This document shows, in pieces, positions 1-10,500 of a stretch of DNA of 64,000 nucleotides. The notes beneath the pieces were generated by a model. That model was not told the origin of the DNA. It searched no databases and was given only the letters and a program-made list of their open reading frames with translations. The translations under genes were made by a program, and so were the position numbers. Source of the DNA: Candidatus Bealeia paramacronuclearis (lineage in GTDB: Bacteria; Pseudomonadota; Alphaproteobacteria; UBA9655); the NCBI RefSeq assembly GCF_035607555.1, contig NZ_JAVHWZ010000002.1:310001-374000 (forward strand). The letters run 5' to 3'. The number at the start of each line of letters is the position of its first letter. Position 1 is the first letter of the stretch.

Positions 1-1
1 G

Positions 2-625
2 CATGGGCTAAAAACTCTCGAGACTTACAAAATGTTATCTGAATGGAACATTCCCGCATTTAAAGATTATAAGTTTGGTTTGTTTTCCATCTATCAATTA
101 AACGAATCAAATAACAAGGCCTCCTACGTTGGAGAACTCAATTTAGACGAATCCAACTTGTCTACAAATGGGAGTGTAGAAGCGAGTTATGATATCGAAC
201 CCACTGTGCGCAATCAGGGAATTGCAAAGGCTGCGATGCTTACCGTAATGATCAAGCTTTTTAAACCGCTAGAGAAAACATCTCCTTGGCAAATGGATTA
301 CGCTTCCCTCAGCAACAAACAAAAAGCAAACAGTACCGGCTTTAAAAAATCAACTAAAGTGCTTTCATTTATGAAGCTTAAAATAGGGCCTGACAATCTC
401 TATTCTACGATTTTAGCCAATCGGTTAAACTTTCAATTTTATAATCTTGGCGCAGACTATTCCGTTGTTTATTCTTGGCCGCCTCAAAAGAGTCCAATTC
501 CAGAAATAGCGTTTACTCAATTGACGCCTTTCATCAAAAATTTAATTTCTTCAAACGAGAATGATCGACAAATTGCCATTCAGACGATTATCAAAACGGT
601 CGACCGAGCAAATGAACAAAAATAA
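2..625 (+). CDS. GNAT-like acetyltransferase, 5' end outside window
   Basis: The frame is open right to the left edge of the window (codons from base 2), so the ATG at 32 is probably internal and the gene is probably cut by the window edge. Counting from that ATG, residues about 51-66 carry a beta-strand followed by RNQGIAKAAM, which resembles the acetyl-CoA pyrophosphate-binding motif (Q/RxxGxG/A) of GNAT acetyltransferases, and the preceding acidic residues fit the fold. The rest is not recognised. The substrate cannot be told from the sequence. The downstream neighbour is on the other strand, so no operon is implied. Assignment to GNAT is an inference from one motif. Confidence 0.55.
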   Translation, partial: HGLKTLETYKMLSEWNIPAFKDYKFGLFSIYQLNESNNKASYVGELNLDESNLSTNGSVEASYDIEPTVRNQGIAKAAMLTVMIKLFKPLEKTSPWQMDYASLSNKQKANSTGFKKSTKVLSFMKLKIGPDNLYSTILANRLNFQFYNLGADYSVVYSWPPQKSPIPEIAFTQLTPFIKNLISSNENDRQIAIQTIIKTVDRANEQK

Positions 626-647
626 AGATAGCACTGAACTCTTAAGC

Positions 648-905
648 CTATTGCGCAGGAGGGGCACACTTGGCAAGGCATCCCTCTTCACAGGCTTTGA
701 ATTGGTGAGCACAAGCCTCAAGTGCTGTTTTATCGATTCCTGCAGTCGCGTGGCATTGCTCGAAAGTTACTTTGCACCCCTGAGGGCCCTTGGCACACGC
801 GTTAAAGCAAGCTTCACATTTATCGTCACATTTTCTGTTGCATCCCACAAGTGCTAACATAAAACACACGGAACATAGCGTAAGGAAAGAAGAAACTTTG
901 GCCAT
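648..905 (-). CDS. Small Cys-rich lipoprotein
   Basis: An 85-residue protein with a lysine-bearing N-terminus, a hydrophobic stretch and a lipobox LVGC, so it should be exported by Sec, lipidated on that cysteine and anchored in a membrane. The mature part has about ten further cysteines spaced as CxxxC/CxxxxC pairs, suggesting disulfides or metal binding. The ATG at 905 was chosen over the ATG at 920 because GGGAGA lies about 8 bases before it, and because the signal peptide then starts directly at MAKVSSF. No family is recognised. It belongs with several other small secreted proteins in this window. Confidence 0.7.
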   Translation of the reverse strand: MAKVSSFLTLCSVCFMLALVGCNRKCDDKCEACFNACAKGPQGCKVTFEQCHATAGIDKTALEACAHQFKACEEGCLAKCAPPAQ

Positions 906-1142
906 GAACTGGTCTCCCATTTTTATTGTTATTGATATATATCCTGACTCAAAATTTTGGATTTGAAAACAAAAAACGTCATATCTGGCAAAGGCACCTT
1001 AATAAAAAATTTATTTTCAACATATTATGAAATTCGGAGAGGCATGAAAATCTGCCTTTTCTCATACCAACTTTTGCATTGACATTACAACAAGAAAAAC
1101 AAATTAATGTCTTTAATATAGCTATTTTTAAGTGAGGTCCCC

Positions 1143-1988
1143 ATGATGCAAAAACATATCACCATTGGAAATTTTAAAATTGGAAATGATCTTCCCTTTG
1201 TTTTGATCGCAGGACCGTGCGTCATTGAAAGCAGAGCTCATGCGATAGAGATGTCCTCAGCGCTTAAAGAAATCACCTCAAAACTTGGAATCCCCCTCAT
1301 TTACAAAACGTCATTCGACAAAGCCAATCGCACCAGCGCCTCTGGAGAGCGTGGCCTTGGCATGGCGGAAGGTCTCAAAATTCTGGCTGACGTTAAAGAA
1401 ACTCAAGGATGCCCTGTCATTACTGACGTTCATGACGCCTCACAGTGCGCGCCTGTAGCAGAAGTTGTGGATGTTTTGCAAATTCCGGCATTCCTCTGCC
1501 GTCAAACAGATTTATTGATTGCCGCAGGAAATACCGGTAAAGCCATTAATGTCAAAAAAGGTCAATTCTTAGCACCCTGGGACATGAAAAATGTGGCGGC
1601 TAAAATTGCAGCCACGGGTAATGAAAATATTATGCTCTGCGAACGCGGTGCATCATTTGGATACAACACACTCGTCTCAGATATGCGGTCTTTGCCTATT
1701 TTGGCGCAGACGGGATATCCTGTCGTTTTTGATGCGACACATTCGGTTCAACAACCGGGCGGTCACGGTACGTCTTCGGGGGGACAACGAGAATTTGTTC
1801 CTGCTTTGGCACGTGCAGCATTGGCTGTGGGAGTGGCTGCCGTTTTCATCGAAACGCATGAAAATCCAGACCGAGCACCCAGCGATGGCCCCAACATGGT
1901 CAAATTGCAGGATCTTCCAAAGCTTCTTCAATGTCTCAAAGACTTTGATCAACTGTCAAAATCAAACCCATTTTCTCTAGCATCTTAA
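1143..1988 (+). CDS. kdsA: 3-deoxy-8-phosphooctulonate synthase (KdsA)
   Basis: Condenses phosphoenolpyruvate with arabinose 5-phosphate to Kdo-8-phosphate, the precursor of the LPS inner core; cytosolic. At 281 residues it has the family length. Seen motifs include GPCVIES near residue 24, [58 protein letters not shown] and [14 protein letters not shown]. Cys26 in GPCVIES matches the cysteine ligand of the metal-dependent KdsA class, so a divalent-metal enzyme is inferred. GTGAGG precedes the ATG. eno follows after 12 bases, so both probably share one transcript. Its presence means the organism makes Kdo-containing LPS. Confidence 0.97.
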   Translation: MMQKHITIGNFKIGNDLPFVLIAGPCVIESRAHAIEMSSALKEITSKLGIPLIYKTSFDKANRTSASGERGLGMAEGLKILADVKETQGCPVITDVHDASQCAPVAEVVDVLQIPAFLCRQTDLLIAAGNTGKAINVKKGQFLAPWDMKNVAAKIAATGNENIMLCERGASFGYNTLVSDMRSLPILAQTGYPVVFDATHSVQQPGGHGTSSGGQREFVPALARAALAVGVAAVFIETHENPDRAPSDGPNMVKLQDLPKLLQCLKDFDQLSKSNPFSLAS

Positions 1989-3352
<1,364 letters not shown>

Positions 3353-3354
3353 GG

Positions 3355-3373
3355 TGCTGAAATAAATTCAGCA
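3355..3373 (+). terminator. Hairpin downstream of eno
   Basis: TGCTGAA and TTCAGCA form a perfect 7-bp stem around a 5-base loop. There is no following T-run, so a rho-independent terminator is uncertain; it may simply protect or bound the kdsA-eno transcript. Confidence 0.3.
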
Positions 3374-3522
3374 TGACGATTCATGGCGGTGTACTGTTTT
3401 CTGTTTTTCATTTGGTGACCCTGACTAAATCACGATACCTTCTTGAATATAACTTTCTCTTAACGTAAAGTTTTTTATGAGTTGACACTGGACTAAGTTC
3501 AGATAGCCGTGAGAAAGCCTTT

Positions 3523-4569
3523 ATGCAATCGCTGACGAAACCTCCAAAATTAAAAGCTGGCGATAAGATTGCTGTGGTCTCGCTCTCATGGGGCGGGCCG
3601 GGCGCTTTTCCAGAGCGATTTGAGGTGGGAAAACAGAGATTAGAATCTGAATTCGGCCTGGAGGTACGCCCTTCAAAACATGCCCTTCGGGACCCTGAAT
3701 GGGTTTATCAAAATCCTCAAGCACGGGCAGAAGATTTGATGGAAGCATTCTTGGATCCATACATTAAAGGGATTTTCTCAAGTATTGGGGGAGATGACTC
3801 TATCCGATTGCTCCCTTTTATGGATCTTAAAATCATTGCGCAAAATCCTAAGATATTTTTGGGCTTTTCCGACACAACGGTCACCCATTTTGCCTGCCTT
3901 AAAGCCGGACTTCGGAGTTTTTATGGGCCAGCCGTCATGACCACTTTTGCTGAAAACGTAGAAATGCATCAATATTCTATTGAAGGCATTAAAAGGACTT
4001 TGTTCGCTGATGAACTGATTGGGGACTGGCCCCGCAGTGAGGACGGGTGGACAAAAGAAGTTTTGGGGTGGGAAAACCCCACCAATCAAAATATCAAAAG
4101 GAAATTGAATCCATCCCTGCCCTGGAACTTTATTGGAGCTCAAAACACCATTCAAGGGCGCCTTATTGGAGGATGCGTTGAGGCCTTGCAGTTCCTGAAT
4201 GGCACCCCCCACTGGCCAGATCTTGGGGTTTGGGCAGACTCTATTTTATTCCTGGAAACCTCTGAAGAAGGCCCCTCTCCCACTGAGTTGGTCAGATTTC
4301 TTAGGAATCTTGCTGCCCAACGTATTTTGGAGAAAGTGAAAGGCATTTTATTCAGCAAGCCCGGAGGGAAATCCATTTCGGCAGCTCACTTCGTCCACTA
4401 TGATGAGGCAATTTTAAAAGCACTGAATGAATACAATCTTCACCACATTCCCCTAGTTACTCAAATGGATTTTGGACATTCTGATCCGATGTGGATCTTG
4501 CCTTATGGGGCTTTGATAGAAATTAATCCATTTGAAAAGGCGGTTAGATTTTTGCCTGAAAAATACTGA
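3523..4569 (+). CDS. S66 family LD-carboxypeptidase (LdcA/MccF-like)
   Basis: Serine peptidase of clan S66, which cuts the L,D peptide bond releasing D-Ala from muropeptides (LdcA) or cleaves microcin C-type conjugates (MccF). 348 residues. The catalytic triad can be placed: Ser116 in GFSDTT, Glu245 in FLETSEEGP and His319 in DFGHSDP. The N-terminal strand LKAGDKIAVVSLSW is typical of the family. The length and the FLETSEE region resemble the MccF branch rather than E. coli LdcA, so the true substrate is open. No signal peptide, so it should act in the cytosol. It is preceded by 170 non-coding bases and appears to be its own unit. Confidence 0.88.
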   Translation: MQSLTKPPKLKAGDKIAVVSLSWGGPGAFPERFEVGKQRLESEFGLEVRPSKHALRDPEWVYQNPQARAEDLMEAFLDPYIKGIFSSIGGDDSIRLLPFMDLKIIAQNPKIFLGFSDTTVTHFACLKAGLRSFYGPAVMTTFAENVEMHQYSIEGIKRTLFADELIGDWPRSEDGWTKEVLGWENPTNQNIKRKLNPSLPWNFIGAQNTIQGRLIGGCVEALQFLNGTPHWPDLGVWADSILFLETSEEGPSPTELVRFLRNLAAQRILEKVKGILFSKPGGKSISAAHFVHYDEAILKALNEYNLHHIPLVTQMDFGHSDPMWILPYGALIEINPFEKAVRFLPEKY

Positions 4570-4643
4570 GAGATTCCTTGTCGTCGTTCTCATTTTAGAA
4601 TAATAATGGAGTATAAATAAATTCACTCACAGGGATTTTTGAT

Positions 4644-5021
4644 ATGAAAAAAAGAGTTCTTATGTCTTTTGGACTTATGATCACGAGCTTTCAAGTTCAA
4701 GCTCAGCCTTATCCGGATTCTTATTGTTGCCGTTTTTGGGATCTTAGCAATTCAAACGACCCTCAATTTTATGAGGTCAATGGGGATGGACTTTGTTGCA
4801 ATTCGTACAAAAACAACTTACCCGCCGGCTATACGTGCGTTGATACTGTACAAACTTATGCCACCCCTCCTTTTGGCGATTGGTGCTACAAATTAACTGC
4901 AAGTCCAGGTTATAGCCAATGTCCTCCTCCCCAATGTGATAACTCGCTCCCAAAAGATCTAAAAGGTTTTCCAGACGCCAATCCAGAAAAGAAGGACCAT
5001 AAGACACCAGATACAAGGTGA
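4644..5021 (+). CDS. Secreted Cys-rich small protein
   Basis: 125 residues beginning with a signal peptide, MKKRVLMSFGLMITSFQVQA, with cleavage expected at VQA/QP. The mature part holds about ten cysteines including two CC pairs (SYCCRF, LCCNSY) and a PPPQCDN run, then a lysine/proline-rich tail. AGGGA lies upstream of the ATG. No family recognised. An exported, disulfide-linked protein is inferred. A truncated fragment at 32.7 kb with GCYTACFEDGTCWYSVNG has a similar flavour (Cys-aromatic pattern) but homology is not established. Confidence 0.65.
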   Translation: MKKRVLMSFGLMITSFQVQAQPYPDSYCCRFWDLSNSNDPQFYEVNGDGLCCNSYKNNLPAGYTCVDTVQTYATPPFGDWCYKLTASPGYSQCPPPQCDNSLPKDLKGFPDANPEKKDHKTPDTR

Positions 5022-5162
5022 AATGAAAGAAGACCAACAATTTGTATCCAAATCGCAATCTCCAAAACATGACCTCCTTTTTAGAAAAAGCCAAAATACC
5101 TCTTTTATTTTGGTCGTCTTTTTGTATATGGTAAAAAAGTTTTTTGACTGAGAGAACCATAT

Positions 5163-6518
5163 ATGACTGCAACAACTGTTGAGGCCCTTAATCGTGGCTA
5201 CACTCCTGAAGTCGCCCCTATTCACATAACGGCCCCCCTTTCTCGTGAGGTGCGTTCGACATATCGCTCCTGGCGAACTCAGATTTTGTATTCTGTCATT
5301 ATTGGATATGCGGCCTATTATCTTTTGCGACAAAATTTCTCTATGGCCATTCCAGGGATGATGGAAGACCTGGGCTACACCAAGATCGAACTTGGTTGGG
5401 TTGTCACTATGTGGTCCATTGTTTATGGCATTGGAAAATTCGTAAATGGCTTTTTAAGTGATCGTTCAAATGCGCGGATATTTATGCCGGCGGGATTATT
5501 GCTTTCGGCGGTTGTATGTTTGTGCATGGGCTTTATGGATACTTTGTGGGCCATTGGTTTTTTGTGGATGTTTAACGGGTGGTTTCAATCCATGGGATGG
5601 CCACCGGCAGCACGTCTTGTAACCCACTGGTTTAGCCCCACTGAACTGGGAATGAAATGGGCTCTTTGTTCTTCCTCCCACCAAATTGGAGGCGCCATTA
5701 TCTCTGTTTTTGCAGGATATCTCATTGTTCATTATGGATGGCGTTCAGCCTTTTATATACCGGCTCTTTTGGCCATAGGAGTTGCTTTTTTCCTCTACAA
5801 TCGATTGCGAGACCGCCCCCAGGATTTGGGACTGCCTCCTGTGGAAGAATACAAAGGGGACGTTCGTCATGTCTCCGATGAATACGAAGAACGCGTCACA
5901 CTCAAAGACGTAATTCACCAAGTTTTAGGTAATAAATTGGTGTGGTATATGGGCTTTGCCAACTTGTGCTTGTACATTCCACGCATGGGCATTTTCGTCT
6001 GGGCGCCTACGTTTTTGAAAGAAATTAAAGGCACTGGCCTTTTGGAAGCCGGGTGGCAAGTGGGTGGATTTGAAATCGCAGGCCTTGCCGGAGGACTTAT
6101 GGCCGGATGGCTCTCTGATCGTTTCTTCGGAGGAAGACGCGGCCCTGTGGGCGTCTTTTTCCTCATTGGCCTAGCCGCCTCCATTGGATTGCTTTGGGCT
6201 ATTCCTGCAGGATATCCCCTACTGGATTTGGTGGCATTAATGTTAGCGGGTTATTTGGTCTATGGCCCTCAAATTTTGGCAGGCGTAGCTTCGGCTGACT
6301 TTGCCTCTAAAAAAGCTGTGGGCGTTGCTAATGGCTTCATTGGCACCTTGGCGTATCTAGGTTCTGGCATTGCCGGAGTCGGCATTGGCTACGTCGTCGA
6401 ATCCTACGGATGGGCGGGCGGCTTTACTCTTTTCATCGCAAGCTCCTTAATTGGCGCCTTTTTCTTCCTCCTGGTGTGGAATCGCCGCGCGAAAGTACTT
6501 GAGGACCAAGGCGCTTAG
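5163..6518 (+). CDS. Organophosphate:phosphate antiporter family MFS transporter (GlpT/UhpC-like)
   Basis: A 451-residue major facilitator with about 12 membrane segments. After a hydrophilic 40-residue N-terminus come YAAYYLLRQNFSMAIPGM, LGWVVTMWSIVYGIGKFVNG with the SDR loop, and GWFQSMGWPPAARLVTHW, which is the signature region of the OPA family (GlpT, UhpT, UhpC). Such proteins swap glycerol-3-phosphate or hexose phosphates for inorganic phosphate at the inner membrane; in intracellular bacteria they can scavenge host sugar phosphates, but which substrate is used here is not visible. GAGAG precedes the ATG. Downstream 90 bases lead straight into an IS1 relic. Confidence 0.88.
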   Translation: MTATTVEALNRGYTPEVAPIHITAPLSREVRSTYRSWRTQILYSVIIGYAAYYLLRQNFSMAIPGMMEDLGYTKIELGWVVTMWSIVYGIGKFVNGFLSDRSNARIFMPAGLLLSAVVCLCMGFMDTLWAIGFLWMFNGWFQSMGWPPAARLVTHWFSPTELGMKWALCSSSHQIGGAIISVFAGYLIVHYGWRSAFYIPALLAIGVAFFLYNRLRDRPQDLGLPPVEEYKGDVRHVSDEYEERVTLKDVIHQVLGNKLVWYMGFANLCLYIPRMGIFVWAPTFLKEIKGTGLLEAGWQVGGFEIAGLAGGLMAGWLSDRFFGGRRGPVGVFFLIGLAASIGLLWAIPAGYPLLDLVALMLAGYLVYGPQILAGVASADFASKKAVGVANGFIGTLAYLGSGIAGVGIGYVVESYGWAGGFTLFIASSLIGAFFFLLVWNRRAKVLEDQGA

Positions 6519-6611
6519 GAAAGCAAAGAGCGTCAAAGAAACGGTCTCTTTACCCCATCTCAAAGAAGAGCTTACGCGCCTGACCGCGTCTTTAAAAGGT
6601 GGGCAATTAAG

Positions 6612-7400
6612 GAGAGTATTCACCTAAAGATAGGCAAGAGGGTTTTCTGGTAGTGATGAAAGATTTCGGGAGAGGTTAGGGCGCACCAGAGCAGGATAGA
6701 CCCATAAACCATGGATTCTTTTTTCGAAACGACCTTGGTGCGTCGGGTCATGCGACCAAGGTGATGGCTGTATTGCTATTATCGCGTTCAATGCACACCG
6801 TTCCCGACTTTCCAATCGTGTGACGCTCTTGAGGTAAAACCTTCGAAAAAGCATCCCAATTATCTGTATAAAAATGACATGTTTTTAGGTGACTGACTTT
6901 GTCATAGAGCCTTTGGAATGTTGCAGTATCACGACTCCCTGTAACCCAGGCCACAGTTCTCCGGGTCCCACGATCAACAGCTTTGAGGATCCAAATTTTG
7001 TTTTTTTGAACCCAAAAAATGCCACATTTCATCAAACTCCATTTCTTGAATACCTTCTGAAATGATGGGCTCTCTCACCTGATCCATCGCCTCCACAATC
7101 CATCGATACATAAGAGAAGGCGAATGTCCTAATATTTTTCCCAGCATGGAAAATGAGGCCTTTCCAAGACTATAAAGGATCACGCAAAGGGCTTTCTTGA
7201 CGGCCGTTTGTGGCTTTTTTCGCTGGTCGCCCTCAACGAAATTCAGCAAACACTCCCGGCACTTGTAGCGCTGATGTCTCCTGACAAAACCGTTCTTAAC
7301 ACTGTTATTGCCTCCACATCTTTTGCACGCAACCATCTCTTCCCCTTTCTTATTCCAAGGAAAAAGAATAGCTCATATCTATCTTTTTGTGAATACTCTC
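6612..7400 (-). mobile_element. IS1-family element, decayed
   Basis: Bounded by imperfect terminal repeats that share GAGAGTATTCAC at 6612 and its complement at 7389-7400, followed inward by a CTAAAGATAG-like stretch. About 789 bp. Contains a damaged two-frame IS1 transposase. No clear target duplication was found at the edges. Confidence 0.8.
6620..7336 (-). pseudogene. IS1-family transposase (InsA/InsB), frameshifted
   Basis: The InsA-like part (7336 to about 6990) has the zinc-binding CxxC pairs CKRCGG and CREC and then an HTH region. The InsB part continues with NKIWILKAVDRGTRR, YTDNWDAF and IERDNSNT, and after a further one-base loss at about 6770 with HHLGRMTRRTKVVSKKESM to a stop at 6620. 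The A-run where IS1 normally shifts -1 has seven A here against eight in the copy at 12.6 kb, so the second frame is now +1. Two indels make it inactive. Confidence 0.85.
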
Positions 7401-7550
7401 GAATTATTTAATCACTACAAAACATTCACGATGGGTATAATTGGGTATATAAAATATTTTCTACCATTTTCTTTTTCGAAAAAACTAGCAACGAGTTGAA
7501 CATCTCAACTCAGGTTATTCCAAAAGTTCCTCGATTCAAAAATCATAAAT

Positions 7551-10500
7551 TCACTCATCTTCCCATTTAATTTTAGCTTGCCCTGTGATTTTAAGGCTGT
7601 TTTTAATGGAGTTGTGTAAACTAATTTCATCTGTGACGCCAGTTACATCAATTTCTTCGAGAGATCTGAGTTTTGAAAATTGCTTTAATGACCCTTGATC
7701 AAGGCTTGTCTTTTTTAAAAATAAAGATTTAATTTTTGATTCTAAACCAAAAGTAATTTGTTTAATTTCTGAACCCTCAAGATTAAGCTTTTCCAAATAT
7801 TTCATGCCTGAAACATCAAGCTCTTTGAGGTTTTGTGTGTGACTAAGATTCATATCTTGTATTGTGGACTCTTTTAGACCTGTGAATTTCTGGATGCCTG
7901 ACCCTTGAAAATCTAAGTATTTTAATTTTTTTGCATTTGCTATGTTTATCTCTCTAAGATTTTTTGCATCTCTAACAATAAGAGTCTCAATATTAGAATC
8001 TTCCAATCCTTTAATTTCTCTAATTCCTGTATCATAAGCAGCAATAATACGTTTTAAGGATTTCATTCCTGCAACGTCCAGTTTTTCTAAATTTTGTGTT
8101 TGCAGAAGAAACAGCTCCTCAATGGATGACTCTTCGGCAGTGATTTGCTTAATGCTTGAACTCTCAAAATATAATTTTTTTAAGGATTTCACACCTGAAA
8201 CATTTACTTCTTCAAGATTTTTTGTGGATTTAAGAAGTAGCTCCTCAATGGAAGCGTCTTTGGCCGTGAATCGCTTAATTCCTGACTCCTCAAGATCTAA
8301 TTTTTTTAAGAATTTCATTCCTGAAACATTTACTTCTTCAAGATTTTTTGTGGATTTAAGAAGTAGCTCCTCAATGGAAGCATCTTTGGCCGTGAGTCGC
8401 TTAATTCCTGACTCCTTAAGATCTAATTTTTTTAAGAATTTCATTCCTGAAACATTAAGGCTTTCAAGATGGGCTGTTTCTGAGAGATCCATCGTTTCGA
8501 TGCTGGACTCTTCTAACCCTATGAGCTCCCTAATATTAGATTTATAAAATTCTACTTCTTTTAAATAATTTAAACCTTTTTTTATTACAAATGATTCAAG
8601 TTTTTTTGTACGACTTGCATGAAAAACTGTAAGAAAAGGAAGGTTTTCCAACTCAATTTTCTTTAAATACGTTTGGTTTAAATACAGTTTTTTCAAGCTG
8701 GAAAAATTTTTCCAGGTAATATGTTCTAAATGATAAGTTTCTGATAATATCAAAACCTCAAGTTGTGGCAGTGATTTTAACGCTTCCAGGCTTTTCGCAC
8801 TCACTTTTGTATTGGATAATTTTATAGATTTTACAGAACCACACTGATTTATCTCAATCTCTTCAAGCTGTTTGGCATCAGACGCGTTAATATTAGTTAG
8901 ACTGGGAAGTCCCTCGAGAACAATTTTCTTAAAAGGAGGAAACCCCATTCTTGACAAGCATAAGACAATTAGCCCTTTAAAATCTTTAAGAATTAATTCA
9001 TCTTGTTTGGTTTCATATGAAAAATCCAGACTTCTCACTTTTTTAAAAAGAACGTCTTGAAATTCTTTTTTTTCAAGCAGCTCCATAACAAAAGGACTGG
9101 CTCTTTGAGATATGTAGGGATCATCCCATCCAATACTCTCGAGAACGTGAGACAAGGAATTTTTTATATACGGGAGATACGGCTCTATTTTCTGGGTATT
9201 GAAGTCACATAGCTTTTTTATAAATCGAATGCGAGAATCATTATCAACAAGCCCTTCGCTAAAGAGCTGGTATAAAAACGGAAAAGTAGTTTTTTGAGCA
9301 AGAAGGCGAAAAGTTTCCATGGTTGGAACAGCCTCAAGTTCATTATTTAAGACAACTTCAATTCCTTCAGCTTTGTTATTATTTTTATTGAGATCACTTT
9401 GTTCCAGAAATACATAACTCTTGTTGCCATCTTGCTGACTGTCCTGAATAGAATCAATGTAGCTGTGTAGATTATAATAAGAATGAATACGAAAAGAAAA
9501 ATTGCTTTGATCAGAACTCGTAGAGCTCCTAATTTCAAGCGGGCCCTCTATCTCATTAGAAAAATATTTCAATTTTTGACTATTTACTTCGTAAGACCTC
9601 GTAGGATCCAAGATTTTGAATAAAGTTGCAAAAGAGTCAGAAAGCCACGTTTTGCCAACTTCCAATTGCGCTTGAGAGCTCAGCTTCTCACCTTTTTCAT
9701 TTGTCGCTTTTGGAAAATCCCCCAAGGGCAAGCTAAATAGTTTTTGAAATACGCGCATAAAATGAATATGTCCCGCCTGTAGTTCTGCCTCAACACCATC
9801 AATCTTTTTTTTGTATTCAAGGTGAATGCCATCTTTAACCTGATCATTTAATGCATTAAGATCTCCAAAGATTTTGTTTCCCTTAGAGCGCGTGACAATA
9901 TCCCCTGCATTGGCATTCTCGGGGTATTCTGTTGTGAAAAAAGCTCTCACATTCTCGAAAAATGGATTGGAGGCCTTTAAGCTTTTGATATGTTTTTCCA
10001 CAGCCTCCAAATCATAGACTTTCTTTTCTGGATTAAAAAACACCATGGATAGAAATTGGATCATGCTCGTTTCTACGCAATTTTGAAACGTGGCAGTAAG
10101 TAGCCTTCCACTTTTGCGATCATAGAATTTCGTATCCCCATTGCTGACAGGTGTCACACCCGATTTAAAGGGGATTGAGCGATAAAAAAAGCTTGCCTGC
10201 GATAAATCATAAAGATCATCGATGTTTTTGTCTGTCTTGGCTGCAATTCCATCCAATTCTTCTTTTTTTAGGGGATCCGCAGTGCTCGGGACCGGTATCA
10301 TTTTGTCCACAATTTCTGGTCGGAGGCCTCCTATAAAAGAAAAAAGATCTTCCTGTGTATTAAACTTCTCACAGAAAAAAGAGTTGAGAATTTGCTCAGG
10401 AGTACCTTTGGGATAAATCGATTTTTCACCCAGGGTTTTTTCCTGAATTTCAGCAGCCTCTAGGGCTTTTAAAACATCCCCCACAGCTTGGAATTTTCCT

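Noticed and set aside
6519-6611. Possible coding scrap before the IS1 relic (SLPHLKEELTRLTASLKGG)
   Set aside because: Too short, no start, no partner on the other side of the IS; chance frame cannot be excluded.
8122-8547. Plus-strand 141-codon frame with repeats
   Set aside because: It is the antisense image of the LRR repeats.
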